From Argyresthia goedartella (lineage: Eukaryota; Arthropoda; Insecta; Lepidoptera; Argyresthiidae), in the NCBI GenBank assembly GCA_949825045.1, contig OX463829.1:23220715-23284714 (forward strand): DNA of 64,000 nt. The letters run 5' to 3'. The position numbers were made by a program, and so were the translations under genes. Each line of letters begins with the position of its first letter. Position 1 is the stretch's first letter. The notes beneath the pieces are model-generated. The model was not told where the DNA came from and did not search any database. It saw only the letters and a list, made by a program, of their open reading frames with translations. This document shows positions 1 through 10,389 of this stretch, piece after piece.

Positions 1-440
1 TCGTAAAACTACGACGGATATCTATACGATATCACAAACAAATATTATAAACTGTGGTCGATCACTAAAACTAAAACAAAAGATGTTCCAATGCGCTCAT
101 ATATACAAAAACCAGATGGTGCCATCACATAAAATATAACAACGATCGTTCTGGCGCAATACACCGCTGACTGATGTGAATTACCGGCTCGCGGACATAT
201 ATGCTTTCTCTGTCTAACTTGAAACTGTAACTTCCTGAACCAAACTTCGTTCGACTATTGTACGCCTAACGGATTTCTCGACGAACGAGGAATTCAGACT
301 TATCATTCTTACTTACAAAACTTACAGCCGAATCGGGTCCTCTCATTTTGGGATAGATAGAATAGACGATCATAGCTACTGATAGCGGCGGCTACGACCT
401 TAGCCTGGTGCCGGTACACGCCCACCGCTGGGCAGTTCAC
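1..440. other. No gene recognised; left flank of a BEL/Pao remnant
   Basis: I see no coding region or repeat here that I can name. The reading frame of the retroelement can be extended upstream only to a TAG at 401-403, and recognisable Pao-like residues (TRLLSMERR) start near 455. Gag, protease and a 5' LTR are not visible, so the element is 5'-truncated or its left part has been replaced. A short stretch near 384 (tagcggcggctac) weakly resembles 3796 (tagcggcgactcc), which is not enough to call an LTR. Confidence 0.4.
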
Positions 441-449
441 ACCATGCAG

Positions 450-1057
450 CCGAGACGCGGCTTCTGTCGATGGAACGACGCATGAAGCGTGACGGGATTT
501 TCCGGCAGAAGTACGTCGACTTCATGCGGGAATACGAGTCGCTCGGCCACATGTCGGTTTCGGGTATCGACTGGAAGCGTGAAAACCACTGCTTCCTGCC
601 TCATCACGCGGTCTTGAGGACCCCGGAGGGCAAAATACGGGTAGTGTTCGATGGATCGGCATCAACATCTAACGGCATGAACCTGAACCAGGGTTTGCAT
701 TCAGGGCCGAAGTTAAATCATGACATCGCGGATGTTATCACACGGTTCCGTCGACACAATGTTGTGTTTGTAGCTGACATCCGGATGATGTTTAGACAGA
801 CGGTCATTCACCCTGACGATAGACGGTATCAGCTGATACTGTGGCGAGAGAGCCCAGATCAGCCCATCAGGGTGTACGAGTGGAACACCAACACGTACGG
901 GCTACGGTCTAGTCCTTATTTGGCGATTCGCACTCTTCGGGAGTTAGCGGATCGAGAACGGTTAAATTTCCCTAGAGGAGCAGCGATCCTGGAGCAGGAC
1001 CTCTACGTGGACGATATCTGTACCGGTGCAGATTCCGTGGAGGAGGCGCTCGCTTGA
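450..1057 (+). pseudogene. BEL/Pao reverse transcriptase fragment
   Basis: This is the palm/finger part of a Pao-type reverse transcriptase. Visible blocks are RVVFDGSAS, VADIRMMFRQ (first catalytic Asp), YGLRSSPYLA and the YVDD catalytic box in LYVDDICTG. The open frame is closed by a TGA at about 1055-1057, just after the YVDD block. The same frame continues beyond the stop with RT connection residues (YELRKWMSNS) to about 1225, so the stop is a nonsense change inside the domain. The residues before 455 do not look like the family. Confidence 0.88.
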
Positions 1058-1229
1058 CGGGACGAGCTAGTTGAGCTCTCACGGGGTGGAGGTTACGAGC
1101 TCCGGAAATGGATGTCGAACTCTCCAGAGTTACTGACTGGTCTTCCGGATGACTACCAGCAGGATCCCCACATTTTTGAAAATTTGGAAAATCCAAATAT
1201 GTTGTCGGTATTAGGTACTGGACCAGCCG

Positions 1230-2545
1230 GTGTCAGACATGTTCTCGTATCGGGTCGAGTTGGACACCCCGAAGGTCTGGACGAAACGGAACGTCCTCTC
1301 AACGGTGGCTAGGACATTTGATCCAAACGGGTGGATCACCCCGGTAACATTTCAGCTCAAGTGTTTTATGCAGAAAGTGTGGTCTGCTGAGCTGAAATGG
1401 GACGACCCGATCGGCGGGTCATTGAGCTCGGAGTGGGACTCGTTCTTTTCGACCCTCCCTGGCATTAATCGGATTTCACTGCCACGGAGGTTGGTCCCCA
1501 CCAAACGATACACCGCCACCCTGCATGGGTTTTGCGATGCCTCGGAGAAGGGCTACGGAGCTGCGGTGTATCTGCGTACGGTCGACTCCTCGGGGGAGGT
1601 TGATGTGCGGTTGGTCATGGCCAAGAGCAAGGTTGCGCCGTTGCGCACTCGCCTGACCATTCCCAAGTTAGAGCTTTCGGGAGCGGCTCTCCTGACTCGT
1701 CTGCTCAACCACACGATGACGGTTCTTCGTGGGTCAATAGCGTTGGAAGATACGGTCTACGCTTGGACGGACAGCCAGATCGTTTTATGCTGGCTGAAGG
1801 CTTCAGTTCACAAGCTGGAGATTTTTGTGGCGAATCGGGTTTCGCAGATTTTGACTTCGGAGGTTCCCTTAATCTGGAGACATGTTCCAGGGGAAATGAA
1901 CCCAGCAGACTGTGCGTCTCGTGGGTGTCATGCTCCGGAGTTGGTTGGACATCCCTTGTGGTGGGGTCTAAAATGGTTGACTCAAGCCGAATCGGATTGG
2001 CCAATGAGTCCACGCGTTACCACGGCGAACGGCGCCTTGACAGTCGGTGTCTGTACGACGCAACCAGAGCCGGAAGAGGAGTTCAGCCTGCTGGAACGGT
2101 ACAGCTCGCTCGACAAGCTGGTCAATGTGACCGCCTGGATCTGCCGATTTGCGCGGAATTGTCGGAATTCTGAGGAGCAACGAGTGCAGACACCGGTCCT
2201 GACACCACGGGAATGGAACCATGCGTTGTTCGCATTGGTACGGAACGTGCAGACGGTGCACTTTAAGTCCGAATTGGACATTCTGAGACGCGGACGCGTC
2301 CAACTGAAGGGAGCTGTGGCTCGGCTCAACCCGTTTATTGACCCTCAAGGATTGCTGAGGGTAGGAGGTCGGCTGCGGAATGCCAACCTGCCTTATGCGG
2401 CTCGCCACCCGTTGTTACTCCCTAGGAAGGGGAAGTTGGTCGAACTGTTGATACAGGATCGACACATTCGGAATGGGCATGTCGGATGCCACGCCTTGAT
2501 GGCGTTTCTCCAGCGCGAGTTCTGGATTCTATCGGGAAGACGCTT
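1230..2545 (+). pseudogene. BEL/Pao RNase H and half integrase zinc finger
   Basis: A 1- or 2-nt indel between about 1215 and 1232 shifts the frame; conserved residues continue in the new frame (SDMFSYRVEL, then TKRNVLSTVARTFDPNGWI). The RNase H part shows GFCDASEKGYGAAVY, then KLELSGAALL, then AWTDSQIVLCWL. A zinc-binding segment follows with the His pair (RHIRNGH). The Cys pair that should follow FWILSGRR is missing, because the sequence jumps directly to the integrase core in another frame near 2545-2552. Confidence 0.85.
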
Positions 2546-2548
2546 AGT

Positions 2549-3459
2549 GCTTTGCGGGTGTCGGAACGGATTTCGCGGGACCATTCATGGTCAAGTCTTC
2601 ACAGCTACGGAACGCCAGATTGGTGAAGGCATACCTGTGCGTCTTCGTGTGCTTGGCCACGAAGGCAGTCCACTTGGAGGTGGTCAGTGACCTCACTACG
2701 GAGGCATTTATCGCATGTCTGGATCGGTTCGTCTCACGAAGGGGCCTCCCGACATTAATCCGTTCGGACAACGGCACAAATTTTGTCGGAGCCAGGCGAT
2801 ATCTGCAGGAGGTCACTCAATTCCTGAACGGTAACCAGGACGCCATCGGTACGGCTTGCTCCCGACGAGGGATTGAATGGGTTTTCAGTCCGCCGGGATG
2901 TCCTCATTGGGGAGGAATTTTTGAGGCTGCGGTTAAATCGGCTAAGTCGCACCTGACGAGGATCATCGGTGAGACCTCTCTACGCTTTGAAGAGCTTGCG
3001 ACGCTGTTCTGTAAAATTGAAATGACACTGAACTCGCGTCCGTTGTGCCCGCTCAGTTCGGATCCAAATGATTTGGAAGCGTTGACGCCGGGTCACTTCC
3101 TGATAGGTCAGCCCCTTAACGCCCTGCCAGAATACCCATTCGGTGATGTTAAGTTAAGTCGGTTAACTAGGTGGCAGATGTTGCAACAGATGGCTCAAGA
3201 TTTTTGAAAACGGTGGTCCCTTGAGTACTTGCACATCTTGCAGCAGCGCCTTAAGTGGACTGACCGGACGAGCCCCCCTCAAGTCGGTGATTTGGTGCTG
3301 ATTAAGGATGCGAACCTGCCATCATTGAGATGGAGACGAGGACGGATCGTCAATTTGTACACGGGTCGGGATGGCACGCCTCGATCAGCAGAAGTCAGGG
3401 TGGGGGACTCGGTCCTCAAGAGAGCGGTCGCAACACTTTCTCGCCTTCCTATTGATTAG
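2549..3459 (+). pseudogene. BEL/Pao integrase core and C-terminal domain
   Basis: The retroviral-type integrase core is readable in frame 1. The presumed D,D,E residues are present: the Asp of GTDFAGPF, the Asp of RSDNGTNF and the Glu of GGIFEAAVKSAK. The family block VFVCLATKAVHLE is intact. A TGA at 3205-3207 interrupts the block that normally reads DFWKRW, as expected from one G-to-A change in a Trp codon. The frame then continues through LQQRLKW and VGDLVLIKD to a stop at 3457-3459. A deletion joins the domain to the zinc finger upstream. Confidence 0.88.
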
Positions 3460-4058
3460 GGACAGGTTCGGGCCTGTCCGGGCGGGTGACTGTTTAATAT
3501 TTGTGCTTCGGAACGCACCTCCTCTTGTTGCGCGACTCGGAACGGAAACAGAACCGCAGCTGTCACTCGTATCGGAAACGAGATGTAAAATTGGAGGTTA
3601 ATTTTTCTCTTGGTCTGTCTCATCGGTGAGAATAACATGGCGGCTCGGGCCCCGTGATGGTATTTCGGTGTACCAATTATCATACAGGCATCGGGCCTGG
3701 TCAGAGTGTAAATCTACCTCATAGCGTCGGGCTATTGATTGTAATTAGATTCGCGTCAGCGGCCAAGTGATCCCTGTTGATTGGACATCGTCGCATCGGT
3801 AGCGGCGACTCCACGGTCACGGCAGGCAGCACGCCGGCGACAGCGTCGGCAGCAACGATAGGTTTCGATTCACTCCATATCCTATCCCAAACTGTGCCCT
3901 TTTCCCGTATTCCCGTCTCGAATCGAGCTTTCGATTTCCTGCCTACGGAGACAAGGTCAGTGACCAATTTCATCACTTCTTTTCTCTCACGTGGCAAAGG
4001 CACAACCCCTCAGGATTCTCACGCCGTTCGGTAGGCGTGGGAAATTAATCAAATACAT
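3460..4058 (+). other. Candidate 3' LTR of the BEL/Pao remnant
   Basis: This non-coding stretch directly follows the pol stop. A G-rich run with the small inverted repeat gacagg/cctgtc (3461-3478) precedes tgtttaatatttgtg at 3491, which looks like an LTR start with TG. A matching end could be the aaataca at 4052-4058. No second copy exists in the window, so the LTR call rests only on position and the TG...CA ends. Short open frames here carry no recognisable protein. Confidence 0.35.
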
Positions 4059-4165
4059 AAGTTTTCTTCTTCTAGGTTATCAAATTGCTTTTTAGATCAA
4101 GGCGAAACTCTTTCTGATTATGGAAACATGCTGTGTCGTATTTCACGTGCTGATTAAGAACCCTA

Positions 4166-4440
4166 TTTGCAGGTTATCTCCTTCTGCAGGTTATACTTAA
4201 ATATTGCTCTTACAAAACGGTGATCACTGCTAATCTTAAAACGACTTAATACGATGACATCGGTGATGCTGTCCTTTTGTGCACAGACGGAATAGTCTAT
4301 TTCATTTCGAGTCTGATCATCTGGGCTGGCCCAAGTACCCTTTCTAGAGGGGCGTTTCTTGAAAAAACGTAGTAGAAGCAAAAAAGTTGTGATGCTCAAG
4401 AAAGTTAACAATAACCTGCCCCGTGTGTTCCGATTTCCAG
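4166..4440 (-). pseudogene. RTE-type LINE endonuclease fragment
   Basis: The minus-strand frame reads GNRNTRG, FFKKRPSRKGTWASPDD, TRNEIDY, VLSRFKISSDHRFVRA. This is the C-terminal half of the APE-like endonuclease of RTE-clade LINEs, including the SDH catalytic block and the TWxSPD...NEIDY block. No start codon, upstream endonuclease or reverse transcriptase is present next to it, so it is an isolated fragment. The flanking residues (MLFPDQ... at the N side) do not look like the family. A further RTE-clade fragment, from the other end of such an element, lies at 53780-54292. Confidence 0.8.
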
Positions 4441-4860
4441 AACATATTGGAATTCTGAAAATTCCACACGGTATCTGGTCTGGGAATAACACGCTGTATA
4501 TTGGTAGGAGAGGTACGTATGTCTTTGAATATATAGTTACTTATTAGTCTTATTACTTATAAATCTGATTGAAAATCGTTAAATTATTTTATTCATACAA
4601 AATAATTAAGCAATGTAATACATGGTAGGTATTCCCTATCCTAAGTAAATAAACAAACGATTGGCATCTAGGTTCGTTAATATAAATCAATTAAATACTA
4701 AATAAATATTAAACACATAATTTGTATAAAGATTTATTATGAAAAACCGGACTTTATATTAGACCGCTCTTCAATGCATACAGGTTACTAGGCAGGGTCG
4801 CGAGACTGACGGCCGGTTTCCTGGGCGCTGATTAAGTTAACAAATTAGTTAAGCTCTAAA
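4441..4860. other. AT-rich spacer, nothing recognised
   Basis: Very AT-rich intergenic DNA with no coding signal, inverted repeat or repeat copy that I can link to another place in the window. Confidence 0.5.
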
Positions 4861-5108
4861 TAATACCTTGGACACCTTGGACACCTTTTACACACATTGA
4901 TCTAGCCCTAAACTAGGATTCCCTGTATCTTGGATACTAGACAACGATATATATACTTATATAGAGAAATATTATACTTAGATAGATAAACAACATAGGG
5001 TACAAACATCCGTTCTCATCAAACAAACATTTGCCCCCACCGGGACTCGAACCAGGGACCCTTGGTTTCGTAGGCAGCGTCACTGCCGACTCGGCCATTC
5101 GGGTCGTC
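4861..5108 (-). mobile_element. tRNA-derived SINE, family A
   Basis: Read on the minus strand, the head is gacgacccgaatggccgagt followed by a box B-like ggttcgagtcc, giving an internal pol III promoter typical of a tRNA-derived SINE. The body ends in a run of ggacacc/ttggacacc near 4865-4895. Near-identical copies lie at 46053 and 62963 on the plus strand. The acceptor-stem ends do not pair, so this is not a functional tRNA gene. Confidence 0.85.
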
Positions 5109-5586
5109 TAAGAAGTGTAAAACTGAATATATACGTTAGTAGGTACTATTCGTAAGAAATGCATCTTGCCTAGCAACCATAGTAATTTTCTTTTGTCGCT
5201 ACAAATCATACGACTATTGTCCCGCGCCCCTCTTGAAGTCTTATATTTTCCGCGCCATAAAATAAAACATTGCTTAACAGAGTATCATTTTTATTGTATA
5301 AAAACGTCTCTGCAAGAGAATATTCAAATGGCTAAGTTCCATGGCATTTATTTGTGCAGAAAATTTGAACACATGAACTGTTGTCTTTAAATAAGCCTTT
5401 TAATTTTATGCATATGTTGTATGCTCTTCTGTAAAGACTGCAACATAAAGGTGTAGTCATATTTTAGGGGGTTGTTATAGGCATGATTCTGAACAATTTT
5501 TACTATGAAACCGATTTCATTAGAGCAACTTTATTTATTACTTATACAAAACAGCTTAACGCGCGGCCCAAATGTAGGAACAACTG

Positions 5587-5748
5587 TTAAGGTGATACGA
5601 AAAAAGATTGGGTTTTTTCGAATCCATTTACTCCACCGCATGAAGTCATCTACAGATTTGATTTTTGGGTTAACGTTTATTGAGTATTTGATTAAGATTT
5701 TCACTAAAGGGAAATGCGATTGGATGAAATTATCTTGATAGAATTTAA
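5587..5748 (+). mobile_element. Left part of a TTAA-flanked repeat (family K), split by an insertion
   Basis: Begins ttaaggtgatac and runs through tttgatttttgggttaacg to a 3' edge at gaatttaa (5741-5748). An uninterrupted relative at 59241-59670 shows the same sequence. Its right part resumes at 7119, so a 1.37-kb segment has entered between. The outer ends of the complete copy are ttaaggtga... and ...gaggtatcaccttaa, an inverted repeat carrying TTAA, which suggests a piggyBac-type non-autonomous element. Confidence 0.7.
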
Positions 5749-7118
5749 TGGGTGCTAATTAAACAGACTTCTTTTTAATAGCATTATTCGCGTCTAAAAA
5801 TGTACATTGCCTTCTAAATTACTAAGTCAGCCACAATTAACGAGCGTCTGAATTATGCTAGCTCAGCCACTAGTTATCTTCTAAGTAAGACACTCTAAAT
5901 ACAACTCAGCATGGTGATTATTTTTTAGCATCTAAATTTGTAACATGCATTCAAGCAGTAAACTTCTAAAATATGTATATGCGACATCAAAAAATATATA
6001 CTATTAGCTTCTATTTTTTTAACTCGGTACGTTTAAAATGTAACTCATCCTACATTAAGTGATCGTCAAAGATTTGCTAAAATTGTCATCAAATAGTAAA
6101 TTATGGACGGGTGCTAAACAGACTTCTTTTTAATAGCATTATTCGCCTCTAAAAATCTACATTGCCTTCTAAATTCAGCCACAATTAACGAGCGTCTGAG
6201 TGATACTATCTTAGCCACTAGTTATCTTCTATGTAAGCCACTCTAAATAAAACTCAGCGTGGTGGTTATTTTTTAGCATTTTAATTTGATTTGATTTAAT
6301 TGTTATATGACATCAAATAAGATTTTCGTATAAGTACTTAAAATGATCTGTCGCAGGCAATTTGTTTGATTCCGCATTTTACAAACGGCGTCGTCCGTTT
6401 ACAAACGCGCGCTGCTATGTAATATGCCGAAGGCAAATTGACACTCCTTTATGTTTTAAGAATTTATTGTTGTTCTTACATGTTCAACCTAACACGAAGG
6501 GTAAAGGGGGCTTCGCTTCGCTCACCCCCTTTACCCTTCACCTAAGCTACCGCAGTGTTTTGCCCTGATAATTTGCTTTATTAATTTCAATTTGTCAATT
6601 TGCCTTCGGCATATTACATAGCTGCGCGCGTTTGTAAACGGACGACGCCGTTTATAAAATGCGGAATCTTACAATTTGCCTGCCACATATCTAATCCCAC
6701 ATTAATTGGTCGCTGTCGTCTCGCGAACTCGCGCCAAATCTTGCAGTGGCTATTTTCACGACAAAAGAATATGATGTATTATTTTACATGCTAAGTTATA
6801 ATAAATGATATTGTCTATAGGAGCTTAAATTATATTTTTTTGAGGACCTTGTGTTGAAGCTGTGAAACGTAAAATGGTGATGAGATGTAAAATCCGTGGC
6901 TGAGTTAGTAAATTAGGTGGCAATGTATAAATAAGAAGGACAAATTAAAACAATTGTTAATCTTTACTTGATGCTTTCTTTAGAATAATGAGTTGGTATT
7001 GTAAAAAAGACGAATTAGTTTATTAGAGGCTATCTCATTTTCCCGTTGCTTAGTTATAAAATGAGAAGTTTGATCACGTGGCTAATAAATAAATCTGCGG
7101 CTGGACTTATAATTTCCC
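5749..7118 (+). mobile_element. 1.37-kb insert with 8-bp target duplication
   Basis: The insert is bracketed by GAATTTAA at 5741-5748 and 7119-7126, and the related uninterrupted element at 59390-59397 has one copy of it. An 8-bp duplication is the hAT-type length. The interior holds a direct duplication of about 190 bp (gggtgcta...cagacttc at about 5751 and 6110) and inverted copies of the same sequence (near 5810-5835 and 6895-6925, with motif agtcagccac), so it is built from subterminal repeats. No transposase frame is visible. A further element (6349-6687) sits inside it. Confidence 0.65.
6349..6687 (+). mobile_element. Core-module MITE, end type 1 (long TIRs)
   Basis: Inverted repeats of about 95 bp (6349-6444 and 6593-6687) begin tgtcgcaggcaa and end ttgcctgccaca. 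Both arms contain acaaacggcgtcgtccg or its complement. The centre carries the shared core: cttacatgttcaacctaaca, the stem aaaggggg/cccccttt around cttcgcttcgctca, then cacctaagctaccgcagt. Flanks are gatc on the left and tatc on the right, a near-match to the 4-bp duplications of end types 4 and 5. No protein is encoded. Confidence 0.8.
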
Positions 7119-7366
7119 GAATTTAATTACGAAAACACCTCTAAATTGTTTTATTTTTTCCTGTAATTCTGAAATCCTAACTAATTTCATTGTGGAACTG
7201 CGAACAAAATGTAGATATTATGTATTCGCAAAATCTCCTTTAAAACTTTAAAAAAAAAATAGCGTATTTTATTTTTAAACAATTTTTCTGTGGTTTAGCG
7301 CTAAGTTTTTTAATTTTTTCCCGATTCCGTCCCTCTCACACTGCGGGTCTTTCCGCCTCAGATAAA
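7119..7366 (+). mobile_element. Right part of the split family K repeat
   Basis: Continues the element interrupted at 5748. It matches 59398-59640 block by block, for example ctgaaatcctaact, gatattatgtattcg and gattccgtccctctcac, followed by ctgcgggtctttccgc. The last part of the complete copy (ggtatcaccttaa) is not recognisable here, so this copy has lost its right terminus or diverged. Confidence 0.7.
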
Positions 7367-8029
7367 AATGTTTTTACAGTGAAAGTTGTTTAGAATGATG
7401 GCCCTAACAACCCTTTAAAACATAACTACACCTTCCTGTTACACTCTCTATAGCGAACTAAAATTATACACACGACGCTAAACTTCAACAAACCGCGTAG
7501 CGCCTGACAGGTAATTATAGCAACATTGTTGTTCTCCTTACTTCAACACAACTTCCGTCAGGCGTCAACATCTACAGATACCTTCGCATTCGGCAAAACA
7601 GAACAAAAGCCTTTTTGCCCAGGACTTAAGGTTCAATGACGCCCGAATTAAGTATTATAATAATATATAGGTGTGAGTATAGGCGTCTGTCTGTCCCCTG
7701 GCAAAGTCCCAGCTGTTAGTTGGCTGCGAGAGTGGGTACGACCATTTAGCGTAAGCCCTAAACATCCTTGTACTTAACTGAACTGTCTCTTTGCCTTCAG
7801 CTTACAACAATCATGTGTATATTTTCCCACCTTTGAAATGTTTGGGTTAAATAGATTAACTTTCATGTGTATATAAATCGGACAGGTGAATATTTTGAAA
7901 CAGATTGTCATTAGCATATTTTATAAATTGTTTCAGATATATTACAGACACCTACGCTTAATAGTTACACCACCCTAACTTAAGGCTATTGATTCCACAA
8001 TGATCATCAACGTAAACATGGAAAAATGG
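7367..8029. other. No gene or known repeat recognised
   Basis: AT-rich DNA without a convincing frame. A variant of the gcgcctgacagg / cgtcaggcgtc motif appears as a weak inverted pair near 7500-7570. I could not link it to a family. Confidence 0.4.
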
Positions 8030-8738
8030 GTTTAGACTAGAGATGAAACGGATAGTGGGTTGGACCGTGAAGCTGGTCTGGGTGATAGCCGGATATTCGG
8101 CCGAACATTGCTTATTGGCGCAGCGTACCGGGAATGTATACGTAAATGGCGTACGATCCAATCGGGTATTTTCGTTCGAAGTTGGCAACATAACACTTCG
8201 TTACAAACGCGTTAAATCATGTTTGAAATCATACTTTTGTAGATTGAGGTTATTACAATAGTATTAGCATATATAAAAAAATAACAGAATGTATCTTTTA
8301 GCACACTGCAGCTGCATATATAATTAAAGTATTTTATCCTGAATCTGTAATTTCCTCCTAGTTGCATCCGCTTACTTATCACTCGCAACGACTGGCGCCA
8401 TATCATACTTTGTATAGCAAATGTGAAATCGTATACAGTTTCTAAGCGTTGAAACGCGAAGCGTTTGACACCTTACTACGATGCGACATCGCAACGCAGT
8501 GCAATTAATTTGTATTCATCCAACACGTTGTAAGACAACAAAATGGAAACAAATATTTATTAAATTGATGTAATGCCTACCTGATAAAGTACCTTATAAA
8601 GTATTTCGTATTTTTTATCCGTAATGATTTAAAATTCGACCTTAGTTTACTATATAAAGTACGTAGATATCCGGATTCCAGCCGGACAGGCCGGATACCG
8701 GATAGATATCGGATATCCGTTTCATATCCAGTTTAGAC
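8030..8738. repeat. Inverted-repeat-bounded element with ggatatccg motifs
   Basis: The outer ends gtttagactagagatgaaac (8030) and the complement of tatccgtttcatatccagtt (8714-8738) form an imperfect inverted repeat of about 25 bp. Motifs gccggata and ggatatccg recur next to both ends. Open frames inside (for example 8043-8261) show no recognisable protein, so I regard this as a non-autonomous DNA element. Confidence 0.5.
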
Positions 8739-10047
8739 ACACTCACACATAGTGTCACGATTTTTCATATACGGGGTAGCAGAAGTACAATTGTGTCCAC
8801 GTTTGGCCAGTTATTCGATAGGTACTCACTTTTGTATTCAAATTCCAAATCCATTCCTGTTGTAGCGAGGTGCTAGGTCATTGGATTTCAAAATTAGGTA
8901 CTTTATTGTGTGTACAAGTATTGTGACTATATGTACATTAAGGGAGATAACACCGTTAAGAATCCACATCAACATTACTCTTAACAATCTCACCGCGAAC
9001 AAAAACAATGTTAAAGTTAACAACCCTTTTATTTTGCACGTAATAAAGTTTTACGAGCCAGCATTAACTTAACGTTCAGTTGACCCTTATAGGAGCCCTC
9101 GATGTTAGAAAACTTTATAATTTAATTATAACGCCCTTAGGACCCATTGCGTACTTTCAAGTGATAGGATAACCGGTACACGAACCTTATCTCGATGTAG
9201 TAAGATTCACACAATAACCCGCTGCAAAAGTATATCTTTATAGCTATGCTAATCTTAACCGTAAGATAAAACAAGTGGTTTAACTAGAATTTTGTGCGCA
9301 ATGTGCAGGAAATTAAAAATTCAATGTTAATTCCAAATGATGAGCCTCTATGGCCTATCATCTAAGAATAATTTGGAGCTCTTTTGACATGATAAAATGA
9401 TCATCGACTTCACAATATTATGCATGCAATTACATAAGATTTCATTAAAAAAAATACTTTTTTAATACTCTTCTCTGACATGAGACCCCTTAGGGAAATA
9501 TTCGCTTCTTTACAGGGTAAGGCACGACAAACGAGACAAAATATCTCTATTTAAAATAAGATCCCAAATGAAAACCACTCTGTAAACCTTCATTTCGTTT
9601 CCCTTATAAAATCCCTTTGTGTTATTTAAGTCAATTCCGTAGGAATTTGTAGGAAACCCTCCCTTTTCGCTAAACACCGGGAAAGTTTCTGTACGTGACC
9701 ACACGAATGAGGTCCTTCGGCCCCAGGGGTCCGTAGCTTTTTATTCCTCTATTTTTACGGCTGTAGCTAGCACGAGCATGTCCGCTTTATTAGTTTGAGA
9801 GAAAACTCTTGGTAAGTAAAAGGTTTTTTGAGATTTTAATTCGACAAATTGACAATAAGTTAGCGAAAATTACTGTTTACTCTCTTACTTTTATTTGATT
9901 GAGTCAGCTACATCACGAGCTTTATACATGACTTAAGAAATCTCTATTTCTCACAATTTCAAGCTACTGAAGATACGAGAGAGTCAGATACGCCTACATT
10001 TGTCAGGCCGTCGCGATTTTGAACCTTAAGCCATGGTAATGATATTC
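8739..10047. other. No gene or known repeat recognised
   Basis: Intergenic AT-rich DNA. Short open frames at 8838-9072 overlap on both strands and look like chance. Nothing else could be supported. Confidence 0.4.
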
Positions 10048-10389
10048 GGCTTATGTTTAAACGATCACCACAAACGCACCTATTTTACTACCAATAAATT
10101 CAAAACGACCTCTAGAATTAGTAAAGGACCACCTAATTGTGTGTGGATAAATGATCATCAAATTTCTTTTTATGTTTTGAGTACTTAAGTTTATGTTTTA
10201 AGTATTTTTTGTCCTTCTTACATGTTCAACCTAACACGAAGGATAGAGGGGATTCGCTTCGCTCACCCCCTTTCCCTTCACCTAAGCTACCGCAGTATTT
10301 TGCCCTGATATTTTCTGCAACTTTTGGTGATCATTTACCCATTTTGGGTAGGAAAAAAATATTTTGGTGGTCATTTAAATTGTTCTCAT
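10048..10389 (+). mobile_element. Core-module element, end type 2
   Basis: Left end ggcttatgtttaaacgatca and right end ggtggtcatttaaattgttc. The subterminal motif tttaaacgatcaccacaaa is inverted in the right end (ttttggtggtcatttaaa). The short motif gatcacc recurs several times. The centre carries the shared core with the hairpin (gaaggatagaggg, loop attcgcttcgctca, ccccctttcccttc). Other type 2 copies are at 14774, 47922 and 53298 (minus). Confidence 0.75.

Larger units (their letters stand above)
450..3459 (+). mobile_element. BEL/Pao LTR-retrotransposon pol remnant, broken in several places
   Basis: The region encodes, in order, reverse transcriptase, RNase H, a partial integrase zinc-binding domain, the integrase core and a C-terminal domain of the DUF5641 type. 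This order is that of BEL/Pao pol. Coding moves through three frames: frame 2 to about 1225 with an in-frame TGA near 1056, frame 3 from about 1230 to 2545, and frame 1 from about 2549 to the stop at 3459 with an internal TGA at 3205-3207. Gag and protease are absent. Base composition is more GC-rich than the surrounding AT-rich DNA, as expected for a recently coding element. It cannot make an intact polyprotein. Confidence 0.9.

Noticed and set aside
3777..4034. Small open frames after the BEL/Pao pol (both strands) as an env-like gene
   Set aside because: No hydrophobic or envelope-like features; the region behaves as 3' non-coding or LTR sequence.
10048..10389. Helitron, because of the hairpin
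   Set aside because: The hairpin is central rather than just inside a CTRR 3' end, and sister elements carry inverted repeats and short target duplications.
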